A DNA stretch of 64,000 bases. Source: Heyndrickxia sporothermodurans (lineage in GTDB: Bacteria; Bacillota; Bacilli; Bacillales; Bacillaceae_C). The position numbers and the translations under genes are program-made. A model generated the notes under the pieces. The model made no database searches. It had not been told where the DNA came from and worked only from the letters and a program-made list of their open reading frames with translations. This document shows positions 36,766-46,614 of this stretch, one piece after another. The stretch covers positions 1 through 64,000 of the forward strand of contig BORH01000016.1 in assembly GCA_018333075.1 (NCBI GenBank). Reading direction: 5' to 3'. The stretch's first letter is position 1. The number at the start of each line of letters is the position of its first letter.

Positions 36766-37184
36766 TCGGTTACCTCCAAATATTCTTTTTTCAACAGCCT
36801 CGATTTTAACATATAAAAATGAGGTGCTTTTGTGGTTAATTATTCCTGCACTGTTTTTATCGGCCTCGGCCCTGTTACATCAGGGGTTACAAGGAACCTA
36901 ACAGTTTAATTACATTTGCTACAATTTAAATACAAGTATCGCGAATAACTTTTTTACTAGACGTGAGTAGATGGGAAATCTAGTATACTAGCCCCGCCCT
37001 TAGGAATGGAAATGGTGGTAACAATAGCAGGCTTAAGCCTGCAAAATCATCTTTAGAATTCTTTTGTGTTTTCTACTAGGAAATTGTGTGGTAAATTTTT
37101 ACTAGAAAGAGAGCCAATATTTATTTAGGTATATACATTGTAATATTAGGAAAATTATTTGTATTTCATGGAGGATAAATTATT
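36766..37184. other. divergent promoter region
   Basis: Spacer between divergent genes. A perfect palindrome gcaggcttaagcctgc lies at 37028-37043. No gene recognised. Confidence 0.45.
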
Positions 37185-37895
37185 ATGATGAAAAATAATT
37201 TTAAAATAGAAAATATTCCAGCGATTTTGTGGGGTGACAAATCAGATAAGTTATTTGTGGTGGTGCATGGTAACATGTCAAACAAGGCAGATGACTCAAT
37301 TATTGTATTTGCAGAAGAAGCAACAGCAGTAGGTTATCAAGTGCTTAGTTTTGATTTACCTCAACATGGTGACCGTAAGGACGATACTTATCTTTGCAAA
37401 GTTCAAAACTGTGTCCAAGACCTTAATACAATTATGACCTATGCAAAATCGTTATCAAATAATATAAGCCTTTTTGCATGTAGCATAGGAGCGTATTTTA
37501 GTCTATTAGAATATAGCCATGAGCCGTTGAAGCAGTGCTTGTTTCTCTCTCCTGTGGTAAATATGGAACGTATCATAAATAATATGATGACATGGTTTAA
37601 CGTAAGTGAGAGTAGACTAAAAATAGAGAAAGAAATTTCTACACCTATTGGACAAACTCTCTATTGGGATTACTACTGTTATGTGAAAGAACATCCTATT
37701 GTTGCTTGGAATAATCCAACTTCAATTCTCTATGGTTCAGAAGATAACTTATGTGAGTTTGACGTTGTATCTGAATTTAATAAACGTTTTAACTGTAATT
37801 TGCAAGTAATGGAGAATGGAGAACACTATTTCCATACTGAGGAACAGTTGCAGTATTTCAGACAATGGCTGAAAAAACATATATACGTTAAATGA
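37185..37895 (+). CDS. alpha/beta hydrolase
   Basis: The 236-aa product begins at either of two tandem ATGs (37185 or 37188) after GGAGG. It shows the hydrolase triad: nucleophile Ser in FACSIGAYFS (about residue 100), Asp in LYGSEDNLCE (about 186) and His in NGEHYFHTEE (about 210). The oxyanion motif is VVVHGNMSN near residue 26. No signal peptide. Substrate unknown; small esterase or peptidase-like enzymes of this size are common. Confidence 0.8.
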   Translation: MMKNNFKIENIPAILWGDKSDKLFVVVHGNMSNKADDSIIVFAEEATAVGYQVLSFDLPQHGDRKDDTYLCKVQNCVQDLNTIMTYAKSLSNNISLFACSIGAYFSLLEYSHEPLKQCLFLSPVVNMERIINNMMTWFNVSESRLKIEKEISTPIGQTLYWDYYCYVKEHPIVAWNNPTSILYGSEDNLCEFDVVSEFNKRFNCNLQVMENGEHYFHTEEQLQYFRQWLKKHIYVK

Positions 37896-37938
37896 TAATA
37901 AAATAAAAAATGATTGATGTATAATCTTCTTTAAAAGC

Positions 37939-37974
37939 GAATTAAGGGAAGTCAAAATGTCTTCCCTTAAAAAT
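37939..37974 (+). terminator. terminator of the hydrolase gene
   Basis: Arms ttaagggaag and cttcccttaa around a 9-nt loop. Confidence 0.8.
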
Positions 37975-38077
37975 TATATAATTTCAACATTGTTTTAAAA
38001 CATCGCCAAAATAAAATATATAAATGAATTGTTTAATTGGTATATAATTGGTAAAAAGAAAGGAGGGGAACGAATAT

Positions 38078-38266
38078 ATGAAAAAATTTATTCTTCCATT
38101 TGTCGCCTATTTGCTTGTTTCTATAGGCTCAGTCCTTTATCCAGCGTCGGATGGATACAATACGATAGGTTGGAAGTTATTTGTTGGACAATTTATTGCA
38201 ATTCCAGTTTTTATCATTGTTGCTTTAGTCACATTTTTTGCGAACAAAAGACTTCCGCATAGATAA
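38078..38266 (+). CDS. small two-helix membrane protein
   Basis: ATG at 38078 follows AAAGGAGGGGAACG, a strong site, so the earlier in-frame codons are excluded. The 62-aa product has two hydrophobic helices (FILPFVAYLLVSIGSVLYP and LFVGQFIAIPVFIIVALVTFF) and a basic tail (ANKRLPHR). Family not recognised. Confidence 0.6.
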   Translation: MKKFILPFVAYLLVSIGSVLYPASDGYNTIGWKLFVGQFIAIPVFIIVALVTFFANKRLPHR

Positions 38267-38410
38267 GTTGAACCTGAAGTAGGTAGCTATTACAACCCAT
38301 TTTTTGATGCCATCACGCTATACGCAACAATCTATACGAAAACAGCCTAACAAAAACGCTGTAAGCATAAACACTTGCATCGTTTAACTCTTGTCATCTT
38401 TTTTATTATA

Positions 38411-38672
38411 AGGGATCCTTACCAACGAAAAGCGCAAAACATACGCTAAGGAATTTGTTCAGATAATCAGAAGTTGTTAAACACCTTATAAATAAAGAGT
38501 TCATTAAGCTCTAATAGATTTTAAATTGTACAAAAACTCATACCAAAATTAATGTTCATTAGCATCCACATTTATAAAGTTAATGAACAGACTTATTGCG
38601 TATGAAATCTTAGTAATTTACTCGTCGAATTTTGCTTAACGTATGTTTTCCGCGAAATGTTGGTGAAACCCC
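38411..38672. repeat. MITE-like element, copy A3
   Basis: About 262 bp with ends agggatccttaccaacgaaa and, on the right, gcgaaatgttggtgaaaccc; inner ends gcgcaaaacatacgctaag and cttaacgtatgttttccgcg. Same family as A1 (14786-15042) and A2 (25101-25196). It ends 25 bases before a GNAT gene start. Confidence 0.68.
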
Positions 38673-38697
38673 AAATATAAGTTTTGAGGTGAAAAAA

Positions 38698-39147
38698 GTG
38701 AATATTAGAAAGGCTTTACTTGAGGAAAGTGAAAAACTTAGTGAATTAGCCTATGAGTCAAAGGCATTTTGGGGGTATCCAAAAGATTTTCTAGATAGGT
38801 GCAAGGATGATCTGACCGTAACAGCTGAATACATTAAGGAGAATCCGGTATATTTAATGGAAGATGACAAAAAAATCATTGCCTTTTATAGCTTCACATT
38901 AAATGAAAAGAAACTAGATTCCCTCTTTATACATCCAGAATATATAGGAAAAGGATTAGGTAAAATTCTTTGGAAGGATTTAATGAATAAAGCAGAGCAA
39001 CTAAATATAACGGAATTTACTCTTGATAGTGAACCACATGCTGAAGGATTTTATTTAAAAATGGGAGCAAAAAGAATAGGAGATACACCCTCAACTATTT
39101 TTCCTGGTCGTTCTCTTCCTCTTTTAAGTGTTAACGTTGGTAGGTAA
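38698..39147 (+). CDS. GNAT-family acetyltransferase
   Basis: GTG at 38698 follows GAGGTGAAAAAA. The 149-aa protein has the GNAT fold: KKLDSLFIHPEYIGKGLGKI (about 79-98) with the acetyl-CoA loop Q/R-x-x-G-x-G/A-like YIGKGLGKIL, and the C-terminal HAEGFYLKMGAKRIGD. Substrate unknown. The MITE directly upstream may carry its promoter. Confidence 0.82.
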   Translation: MNIRKALLEESEKLSELAYESKAFWGYPKDFLDRCKDDLTVTAEYIKENPVYLMEDDKKIIAFYSFTLNEKKLDSLFIHPEYIGKGLGKILWKDLMNKAEQLNITEFTLDSEPHAEGFYLKMGAKRIGDTPSTIFPGRSLPLLSVNVGR

Positions 39148-39289
39148 GTTTTATTTTCCAGACTTGTAATTGTGATCACAAATGTTCTGATTCTGAATGA
39201 ATACTATAAAAAGAAATTCTAAATAAAAAGGGAGTAAAGGAAGTTTATATAGGGGTACAGTCAGGATACAACGATAAGGAAGTTCCAAT

Positions 39290-39343
39290 ACTAAAAAGCC
39301 CAGCTTCTCCGTATTAATTTATACAGGATTGGGCTTTTTCCTT
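39290..39343. terminator. bidirectional terminator
   Basis: Arms aaaaagccca and tgggcttttt flank a loop of about 29 nt with minor pairing. Confidence 0.7.
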
Positions 39344-39414
39344 CCCTCATTAATGTGCCCGTTTGCAAAAGATCGTGTTCCTTATAAATCGATCAAAAAT
39401 TAATTTTATAGTTT

Positions 39415-39909
39415 CTACAATTTAAAATCAAAGCTTTCTCCAATTCCTTTTTCAATTGCCTTTCGGTATACATTCCATGCAACAACAAGATCTTGAAATG
39501 CTAAACCAACAGAAGCAAAAACTGTTATTTCCTCAGGACTGGTACGTCCAGAGCGACATCCAGCAAGGACTTCTCCTAGTTCATAGGGATCTACATCCTT
39601 TCTTGTTAGACCAACCCCACCAATAGCACCCATTTTTTCAGAAAGATCAATGTCATCACAAATAAAAACCGATTGTTGGATAAGTTCAGCGCTGATTTCA
39701 CATTTTCCAGGTTGGTCTGCCCCAAGGGTAGTTATATGTGTACCTGGCTGTATCATTTTAGGAAAAAGAAAGGGTTCTTCTGACCAAGTTGCAGAAATAA
39801 TAATCTCTGCTTGTTTAGTAGCTTCTTCTAAACTTTTGGAAGGACAATCAGGGATATTTAGTTCCTTACTCATTTTATCGGCGAACAAATGGGCTGACCT
39901 GCTTATCAA
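39415..39909 (-). pseudogene. ornithine cyclodeaminase/mu-crystallin family, 5'-truncated
   Basis: The 164-aa frame matches the C-terminal half of OCD-family enzymes: EEATKQAEIIISATWSEEPF, GTHITTLGADQPGKCEI, ASVGLAFQDLVVAWNVYRKA. The N-terminal half with the substrate pocket and the first NAD loop is missing, and the upstream DNA is a MITE end. Members act on ornithine, imines or related amino acids. Not functional alone. Confidence 0.78.
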
Positions 39910-40120
39910 GAAATGCGTTCAAAAATGAGATTCGATTTTTGGTTATGCGCGAGTAAGTTCTAAAGCCACTTCTGCCTTAGTGAACAACCCAAAATGAACA
40001 TTCTTATACATTGATATTCTTTAAGACCACTGAAACTCTCTAAACGTTGTTAAAAACAGGGGAATCGCCTTGAAAATGGGCTTAGCGTTGTAAATCCGCA
40101 TTTTCCTGACGGTACCCCTA

Positions 40121-40432
40121 TTAGTATTTATTTAATTCCATCCTATAAATGTTTCTTTTGTTTCAAATGGAGTTTGACCGCAGCTAAATAAGCCAACCTA
40201 TTTCCACAATATTCTAGTAGAGAAAATAGCAAATTCACAAATTAGAGTAGGAAAAAAGAATCAATTCATCAAAGAGCGGATTTTTAAAGCTCTTTATACT
40301 AGGTAAAAAAGATGGGATGACCTAATCATATGTAAACTAAGTAAAAGATTCTAGTTCGACAAAAATTTACAATTAATTTATAATATAATAGTAAAATAAT
40401 ATCATGATATTAGTACTACTTTTTTCTATAAT
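40121..40432. other. leader promoter region of the riboswitch operon
   Basis: Gene-free. AT-rich promoter-like sequence lies at 40370-40400 before the riboswitch. Confidence 0.45.
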
Positions 40433-40516
40433 TGAAAAAGGCAAACTTATCGAAAGGTAAGGACGCAAAGCTACGAGTCTAAAATCCTTATGGATAATGA
40501 TAGTCGGGTTGCCAAG
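40433..40516 (+). promoter_or_regulatory. cyclic di-GMP-I (GEMM) riboswitch
   Basis: The conserved GEMM core is complete: aaggcaaac, the GNRA tetraloop hairpin ttatcgaaaggtaa, the ligand-pocket run ggacgcaaagct, gagtctaa, the second hairpin, and the closing tagtcgggttgcc. Class I riboswitches sense c-di-GMP and usually control motility, adhesion or signalling genes. A terminator 33 bases on suggests transcriptional control of the three-gene operon that follows. Confidence 0.93.
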
Positions 40517-40546
40517 AATAATGATAACAAGTGATTATTCGATGAT

Positions 40547-40583
40547 TAGGCTATCCTTAACTATATTTGGATAGCTTTTTTTA
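40547..40583 (+). terminator. riboswitch expression-platform terminator
   Basis: Arms ggctatcc and ggatagct around a 12-nt loop with a run of seven Ts. Whether ligand turns the operon on or off cannot be decided without folding the anti-terminator. Confidence 0.85.
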
Positions 40584-40658
40584 TTGCACTTTACGAAAAG
40601 AATGTGCAAATGGTAACAAAGTAGTATAGCAAACGATATGGAGAGGGGAGATTAAAAG

Positions 40659-41027
40659 ATGATTGTCGTAGATAAAAGGAAATATAAAATGGCAATTAAT
40701 GAGAGCGCGAAGGAAGTTCATGTACAGGTGCATGGTTTAATGAGAGAGGAAGACGCAGAAGGCTATATGATAGATTTACAGGATACGATTAGTAAAGTAT
40801 CAAAACATGAATATACGTTTGTTGTCGATGGGACTCACCAAACACCTGTCCCTTCTAAGGTTGTACCGCAGTTGGAGCAAACGATGCAATTTTATTCTAG
40901 CTTAGGCTTTAAGGATATTCTTGTAGTAAAACCTTCATCTAAAATCGCTCAAGTCCAAATTAGGAATGCGCTTGAAAGAATTAAATTCACAGGTACATTT
41001 ATCGATCAACTCCCTCATTCTATGTAA
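40659..41027 (+). CDS. STAS/SEC14-like domain protein in the c-di-GMP operon
   Basis: ATG follows GAGAGGGGAG. The 122-aa soluble protein alternates beta strands and helices like a STAS-type fold (VHVQVHGLMREEDAEGYM, EYTFVVDGTH, FKDILVVKPSSKIAQVQI). No phosphorylatable Ser can be named with confidence. First gene after the riboswitch, followed by a GNAT protein and a chemoreceptor. It may act as a signalling adaptor. Confidence 0.6.
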   Translation: MIVVDKRKYKMAINESAKEVHVQVHGLMREEDAEGYMIDLQDTISKVSKHEYTFVVDGTHQTPVPSKVVPQLEQTMQFYSSLGFKDILVVKPSSKIAQVQIRNALERIKFTGTFIDQLPHSM

Positions 41028-41085
41028 TGTTAGGTCCAATAGAAAGGGAAATTTTATTTTCATCATTTGAAAGGAAGATCAACAA

Positions 41086-41796
41086 GTGCAAACAACACAA
41101 GAGCTATATACATATGAAATAATAACAAAGGAACATACAGATTTAATTCAAAAAGCAGCTGAGTGTCTAGCTCGTACTTTTATTGGAGTGGACGTCTCAG
41201 GAAAATGGGTTCAGGAACCGATGGTAGGTCAATTACATATAGGTTATGAAGATTTCTATCAGTTTACCAAGGATTATTTAGACTCTACCATAGAGCAAGG
41301 ATATTGCGCAGTTGCTCTGGATATTCATAATAATGTGGTTGGTGTGCTAGCTGGAGATATAAATGCACCAGAGATTATCGGAGAAGATATATTTGAAGGT
41401 TCTTTTTCTGATATGAATGTCATTCTGCGTGTTCTGGAGGATGTGGATAAACGTTTCATGGAAGATTATCAAAAAAGAAACGGAAAAGAAATCGAAGATG
41501 GAGAGTTATTACACCTATTCATGTTAGGCGTGATAGCTGAATATGACCGTCATGAAATTATTAAGCAATTAGGAAATAGATTGATAACAAAGGCATCTTC
41601 CCAAGGGGTAAAGGCTATTTTAGGTGAAGCGACAAATCCGAAGTCTATTCGTGTAATGGAAAAATATCATAATATGAAAAAATATACAGATGTAGAAGGC
41701 AATTATATTGTTCATAAGTATCAGAATAATAGTAAGTTGAATGGAATTCCTGCAAATATAGCGGATGGGACATATATCATTATAAAAGAGCTTTAA
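41086..41796 (+). CDS. GNAT-like acyltransferase in the c-di-GMP operon
   Basis: GTG at 41086 follows GAAAGGAAGATC. The 236-aa product has a GNAT-like core: YCAVALDIHNNVVGVLAGD (about 66-84), LHLFMLGVIAEYDRHEIIKQ (about 144-163) and KAILGEATNPKSIRVMEKYH (about 181-200). The usual acetyl-CoA R-x-x-G-x-G loop is poorly conserved, as in N-acyl amino acid synthase-type GNATs. No membrane helix. Placed between a STAS-like protein and a chemoreceptor under one riboswitch, it may make a signal or modify a partner. Confidence 0.65.
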   Translation: MQTTQELYTYEIITKEHTDLIQKAAECLARTFIGVDVSGKWVQEPMVGQLHIGYEDFYQFTKDYLDSTIEQGYCAVALDIHNNVVGVLAGDINAPEIIGEDIFEGSFSDMNVILRVLEDVDKRFMEDYQKRNGKEIEDGELLHLFMLGVIAEYDRHEIIKQLGNRLITKASSQGVKAILGEATNPKSIRVMEKYHNMKKYTDVEGNYIVHKYQNNSKLNGIPANIADGTYIIIKEL

Positions 41797-41891
41797 AAAA
41801 TTCATCATTAAGTCTAATTCATACAACCTAGATGAACTTGTGTGGACTTGAATACATACAAAATTAATAGGAGTTAGGAGATTTATTTATC

Positions 41892-43094
41892 ATGGAAGCT
41901 ATTATGCTGGGTGTAATTGTTATCTTATTGGGGGTATCGGTGTATTTTGCCTACCGATATTTTTCACTAAAACATCATCCTCATATTAAGAAAGAAATAA
42001 TAAATGGAATGAAAGAATTATCTGAAGGAAATATCACAAGCAAAGTTGATGGAAGAAGTTCTGATCATGCTGTATTTAATCAACTAATTGAGTTTTTCAG
42101 CAATGTAAGGGAAACGTTTTTTTCATTTTCCAAAAGTGTACGTGAAAAAGGAGAAAATCTCGCTGAAACTGGTGAATATGCTTCGGAGAAAGCGGATATT
42201 GTTAGAGCGGCAGTTGATGAGGTAGGTAGAGGATTACAGAAACAATTAGTAGCAACAGAAGAAAGTGCTGCATCTATGGAAGAAATGGTACAGGCTATCG
42301 AAGATCTATCGGTGAGGTCTAACCAAATTTCAGAACAATCAAGTACTACCTTAGCATTGACTCAAGAAGGAAACGTGAAGCTACAGGATTCCTTAGAGAA
42401 AATGGAGCGGTTTAATCAAACGATACATAAAACATTTGATGCAATAAATAAACTTGGAGAAAAATCTCAAGAAATCGGTACTATTGTAAAAGTGATTACA
42501 GGGATTTCAGAACAAATTAATTTATTAGCATTGAATGCGGCAATCGAAGCTGCCCGTGCGGGAGAACATGGGAAAGGGTTTGCGGTTGTTGCTGATGAGG
42601 TTCGAAAATTGGCCGAACAATCACGCCAGTCTTCTTCTGAAGTATCAAATATTGTAAAGAATATACAAGTAGATACGGAAATAGTTGTCAATTCCATGCA
42701 ACAGGGAACAGAAGAATTTAAAGATACAAATACGACCATTGTAGAGGTTGGAACGATGTTCGAAAAGATTGTATCTACTACAAAGGTCATTGCTGAAAAT
42801 AATGAAAATTCTTCGGCAAGTACAGAAGAATTATCATCTGCTACACAGCAGATAATGACAACAATCGTGGAGATAGCTTCTATCTCTCGAGAATCTGTAG
42901 AAATGTTTGAGGAACTCATGGAAATTAGTGATGATGAACTCCATACAATGCAAAAACTTGTTCAGGAAGCAAAAGATCTTGTAGAGTTAAAAAATGATGT
43001 AAATAAATTACTATTTGCAATGAATCATGGTGTTGAAACTGCGGAAGCTAAAATGGATCAAAATGCTGAAAATAAGGTTAATGCGGCAGTGTAA
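41892..43094 (+). CDS. methyl-accepting chemotaxis protein without sensor domain
   Basis: The 400-aa protein has one N-terminal membrane helix ([19 protein letters not shown]) and no extracellular domain or second helix. A short linker leads to a full signalling domain with methylation helices and the hairpin tip [40 protein letters not shown] (quoted in parts). ATG at 41892 lies 11 bases after GGAG. Third gene of the riboswitch operon, so its level probably follows c-di-GMP. It must sense an internal or partner-borne signal. Confidence 0.85.
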   Translation: MEAIMLGVIVILLGVSVYFAYRYFSLKHHPHIKKEIINGMKELSEGNITSKVDGRSSDHAVFNQLIEFFSNVRETFFSFSKSVREKGENLAETGEYASEKADIVRAAVDEVGRGLQKQLVATEESAASMEEMVQAIEDLSVRSNQISEQSSTTLALTQEGNVKLQDSLEKMERFNQTIHKTFDAINKLGEKSQEIGTIVKVITGISEQINLLALNAAIEAARAGEHGKGFAVVADEVRKLAEQSRQSSSEVSNIVKNIQVDTEIVVNSMQQGTEEFKDTNTTIVEVGTMFEKIVSTTKVIAENNENSSASTEELSSATQQIMTTIVEIASISRESVEMFEELMEISDDELHTMQKLVQEAKDLVELKNDVNKLLFAMNHGVETAEAKMDQNAENKVNAAV

Positions 43095-43124
43095 AACTAT
43101 TAATCTTGCTGGCTGATAAGTATA

Positions 43125-43171
43125 AGGGTGCTTCTCATAGGTTTAACCGACTTGTGGGAAGCTCTTTTTAT
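43125..43171 (+). terminator. terminator of the riboswitch operon
   Basis: Arms gagcttccca-type on the right pair with tgcttctcata on the left; a T-run follows. Confidence 0.65.
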
Positions 43172-43375
43172 ACAGAGCAAAAACTGAAAAAGCAAGGACA
43201 ATAATAATACTATATGAAATCAAAAGAAGATTTGTATGCGGAATTAAGCAAGGATCGAATGTAGGATACGTAACTTTTTCAACTGTTATTTTCTCTTAAA
43301 ACTATGTCATTCATTTGGATTCTAATTTTCTTTAAATAAAACTACTGCTAGTTAAAACATCAGGGAGGTAAAGCA
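43172..43375. other. spacer ahead of the decarboxylase gene
   Basis: No gene seen; contains the promoter region of the PLP decarboxylase. Confidence 0.4.
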
Positions 43376-45025
43376 ATGAAAGAAATACAAAAATTGTTTC
43401 CTAGTATGGACGGAAATGACTTTCAAAGAGAGGAATTATTGTCCTACTTTAAGACAATTTTAATGAAAATAGATGAATTAAAGGATCCTAACAAACTAAC
43501 GCTAGGAGAAATGCCCGAGTACTCAGAGGATTACTATAATCGTGTCATTCAAAAGGCGGATGTGCCGATTAGGGGTGTATCGATGGAGGAAGTGATTCAG
43601 AAGCTTCTAATATTGGTAGAAGGACACCGGTACGTCAATCGAAATTATGTTGCAAATGCAGCGCCCCTTCCGAATATTGCCAGTATCATCGGGAACTTAG
43701 TCATGGTTCTAGTCAATGGAAACAATCTTTGGGATGTGGAAGGCCAAGCAGCGGCTACAGCAGAAATCGAAGTAACCAGTATGCTATCCAAACTGATCGG
43801 ATACGATGAAAGCCTTAGTGCAGGATATACCACTTGGGGTGGACAAGGGGCTGTCTTTAACTCTTTACGTCTTGCCATTGCCCGTTACGCTCCTTACTCT
43901 AATCAAAATGGTGTACCGCAAAATCTCTATTGCTTCTGTTCAGAGCTATCCCACTACAGTTTATATAAATCTGTAGAGGCAACTGGGATTGGCGTAGAAA
44001 ACATGATTCGCGTAAAAGTGAATGATGATCATTCTATGAATCTAGAAGATTTAAAAGAAAAAATGGAGCATGTTATTGCACAAGGCGGCGTTCCTCTTTA
44101 TGTCCTTGCCACAATGGGCACCACTGATACATTTGGGATTGATGATATTGAGGGAATTAAGCGGATAGCGGATGAATTGGAACGCGCATATGGTATAAAT
44201 CCAATCTATATCCATGCAGACTCTGCTATGGGAGGCATGTATACGTTCTTTAATCATTACGACTTTGAAAGCAATCCTCTGCGATTTGAAGACAATGTTA
44301 ATGAGGTATTGAAATCCTATCAACAGAAGTTTAAACATATCAATCTTGCCGATAGTATGGTCTTTGATTTCCATAAGCTAGGACAAACCCCATATATTAC
44401 GAGCTTATTTTTAATCAAAAACAGAGAGAATCTTAAGTATGTTGATTTAGATGCAGCGGAAACGCCGTATGTTGGGAATCGCGGTTATGGCAGCTATCAT
44501 ACAGGCTACACGCTCGAATGCTCGCGAATGGGAAGTGCTTTGGCGATCTATGCGTCTTTATTAGCATTTGGAATCGAAGGCTATCAAGAGCTTTTAGCCA
44601 ACTATATTCGTGTCAATATTGCATTTAGAGAGACGTTAACAAAAGAAATTTCGAATGTGGTGATCACGAATGAGGTTTCTCCGATTACAACATTCCGTTT
44701 TTATCCTAAAGAGACAAAATGGAATGATGAATTGAACGGACTTTTAACAGTAGAAGAAATGACGGAAATTAATCAATTTAATGACGAGTTTGCAGAGGTA
44801 ATTGGTGCCGAACGAGATACCGTTTTCTTTGGAAATACAAAAAAGCAGCGCCTTGTGGAAGCAACAAACTCAAACAAGCGGATATCTGTATATGCGCATA
44901 AATTTTTTGCGATCTCGCCATACACCACAATAGAAGAGGTCGACCGTTATGTTGGATTTCTAAAAGAACACCTAGAATTTTTTCTGAAAACGAGAAGTAA
45001 TAAAAATTTAGTTATAAGATCCTAA
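43376..45025 (+). CDS. group II PLP-dependent amino acid decarboxylase
   Basis: ATG follows AGGGAGGTAAAGCA. The 549-aa protein belongs to the group II (tyrosine/glutamate/aromatic) decarboxylases. Key points are TTWGGQGAVFNSLRLA (about 141-156), ELSHYSLYKSVEATG with the PLP-stacking His (about 183), PIYIHADSAMGG with the PLP-binding Asp (about 283), and DFHKLGQTPY with the Schiff-base Lys (about 331). Such enzymes make amines and CO2, often aiding acid tolerance. No antiporter is adjacent, and the amino acid used cannot be fixed from the sequence; a tyrosine-type substrate is plausible. Confidence 0.85.
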   Translation: MKEIQKLFPSMDGNDFQREELLSYFKTILMKIDELKDPNKLTLGEMPEYSEDYYNRVIQKADVPIRGVSMEEVIQKLLILVEGHRYVNRNYVANAAPLPNIASIIGNLVMVLVNGNNLWDVEGQAAATAEIEVTSMLSKLIGYDESLSAGYTTWGGQGAVFNSLRLAIARYAPYSNQNGVPQNLYCFCSELSHYSLYKSVEATGIGVENMIRVKVNDDHSMNLEDLKEKMEHVIAQGGVPLYVLATMGTTDTFGIDDIEGIKRIADELERAYGINPIYIHADSAMGGMYTFFNHYDFESNPLRFEDNVNEVLKSYQQKFKHINLADSMVFDFHKLGQTPYITSLFLIKNRENLKYVDLDAAETPYVGNRGYGSYHTGYTLECSRMGSALAIYASLLAFGIEGYQELLANYIRVNIAFRETLTKEISNVVITNEVSPITTFRFYPKETKWNDELNGLLTVEEMTEINQFNDEFAEVIGAERDTVFFGNTKKQRLVEATNSNKRISVYAHKFFAISPYTTIEEVDRYVGFLKEHLEFFLKTRSNKNLVIRS

Positions 45026-45098
45026 AGATGTTTTTTCTGATATAAAAACTACTCTTCCTTAACGTTACATCATTAAAATAATTGTATCCCGATCACTG

Positions 45099-45149
45099 AA
45101 AATGCTTCACAACCTTTGAAAAAGCAAGGTCTGTGAGCATTTTTTTATT
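45099..45149 (+). terminator. terminator of the decarboxylase gene
   Basis: Arms aaatgcttcaca and tgtgagcattt with an internal accttt/aaggt pair and a T-run. Confidence 0.75.
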
Positions 45150-45345
45150 GAAGGGAAATGCTATTCTAATGGTAATCTTTTTTCAAAGTTAATAAATCAA
45201 TTTTTAAATCCATAGAAAAGTGAACCTAGTAAATATAAATAACGCTGAAATCCTTATCATTCCCAACTGCTATGAAAACCGAATAAAAATCAAGTATTAC
45301 TATTTTCTTGTCCGACCAGTATAATCAGGGATGGGAGATGAGTTA

Positions 45346-46515
45346 ATGAATAAAAAAGACATCGCTAAAATCCGAAATCAATTTAAATTAAATAGTCGAT
45401 ATATAAAAATTCGTGAAATATTCAACGTATATGTAAAGAAAGAATCAGGAGAGATTTATCATCAAATGAGTCAACCGTTTGAAATGTTAGAGCAGGAAGC
45501 ACAAGAATTGTTTTTAACCAATTTTAAAAAGGTTTTGACAGGGGGGCTTGATTCCAAGCTGTTTGAACTGAAATTTCGACGTGATGTGGAAGAAAGTACA
45601 CAAATGATTCTTTTTAATGGATTACAGGCAGATTCAACGGAAGCTTGGAAAGAAAATATGCTCCAGATCGTTGAGAAAATGTTTGCACATGCAAAGTATG
45701 AATTTGATACGGTCGTAACCTTTATCCGAGGAGAGTATCAAAAAGCCACAAGGAAGCGGGATTTGGAATCGGAAGAAGGAGGAGATGATGAGGTATACTC
45801 CAGTGAGTTTGTCCTTTGCAGTCTGAATAAAACCGATCAGCCGAAAAAAGCCTTGCTGTTTGATTATATTGAGAAAGAATTTAAATCAAATAATGCCGTG
45901 GATCCTATTATTAATGTAACTGCACCATTAGCCGGTTTTCTATTTCCTGCCTTTAATGATAATTCAGCTGATGTGAATCATATTCTTTATAATGGTGGAA
46001 AAGTGAATGAACCAAATGAAATTTTTATCGTGGATGTGCTCCAATGTGAAGAGATCATTACAGCGATAGAAGAAAAGGATAGCTTCGATCAAATTTTAAA
46101 AATAGTAGTAGGAGACGAAGTGGATTCCAAGGTCATTTCGAATGTCTATGAGGAAATTGATAAAATGGTACAGGAGAGTCAAGAAAATGAAGAAAATGAA
46201 GAAAGTGAATCTCCTAAACTGGATTCCAAGGACATCGAACGAATCTTAGAGGCTAGTGGAGTTGAAGATGTAAACTCAGACAAAGTCGAACATGCTTTCA
46301 AAAGTGTTGTATATGATGAAAAACATGAAATCAAAGCAAGCAGTGTCATTCCGAAAACGATTAAAATCGAAACAAAGATTGCCAAAGTATCCATTAGCCC
46401 GAAAGAACTCAAAAATATTAAGTATATTACTTATAATGGAAAGAGATGCCTATTATTAGAGGTTGATGAAGAAGTAGTAGTCGAAGGATTTCGCTTGGAA
46501 ACAGGAGAGCTGTAG
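45346..46515 (+). CDS. DUF4317 family protein
   Basis: I chose ATG at 45346, 8 bases after GGGAG. The 389-aa soluble protein starts MNKKDIAKIRNQFKLNSRYI, the typical DUF4317 opening, and keeps QMILFNGLQAD, PLAGFLFPAFND and an acidic linker (QESQENEENEESESPKL) before a C-terminal beta domain. Function is unknown to me. It stands alone with its own terminator. Confidence 0.85.
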   Translation: MNKKDIAKIRNQFKLNSRYIKIREIFNVYVKKESGEIYHQMSQPFEMLEQEAQELFLTNFKKVLTGGLDSKLFELKFRRDVEESTQMILFNGLQADSTEAWKENMLQIVEKMFAHAKYEFDTVVTFIRGEYQKATRKRDLESEEGGDDEVYSSEFVLCSLNKTDQPKKALLFDYIEKEFKSNNAVDPIINVTAPLAGFLFPAFNDNSADVNHILYNGGKVNEPNEIFIVDVLQCEEIITAIEEKDSFDQILKIVVGDEVDSKVISNVYEEIDKMVQESQENEENEESESPKLDSKDIERILEASGVEDVNSDKVEHAFKSVVYDEKHEIKASSVIPKTIKIETKIAKVSISPKELKNIKYITYNGKRCLLLEVDEEVVVEGFRLETGEL

Positions 46516-46580
46516 TCGATTTTGAAGGATAGGGACATGCTATTTAAATCATATAAGGTGGTCCAGTTTTAAACAAAAAA

Positions 46581-46614
46581 ACGAAATCCCCCATCAAAAA
46601 ATGGGGGATTTTTA
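46581..46614 (+). terminator. terminator
   Basis: Arms aatcccccat and atgggggatt with a T-run. Confidence 0.85.

Larger units (their letters stand above)
39250..40120. repeat. MITE-like ends, copy B3, bracketing an OCD remnant
   Basis: Left end aggggtacagtcaggata (from 39251) and right end tttcctgacggtacccct (to 40119) are inverted copies of each other; the right end is nearly identical to the solo end B2. Between them lie a terminator and a truncated minus-strand gene. Either two insertions or one composite. Confidence 0.55.

Noticed and set aside
39250-40120. Composite transposon carrying the ornithine cyclodeaminase gene
   Set aside because: The ends are inverted copies, but the gene inside is truncated and no transposase is present; a pair of MITE insertions is simpler.
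42467-42919. 150-codon minus-strand frame inside the chemoreceptor
   Set aside because: Antisense shadow of the signalling domain.
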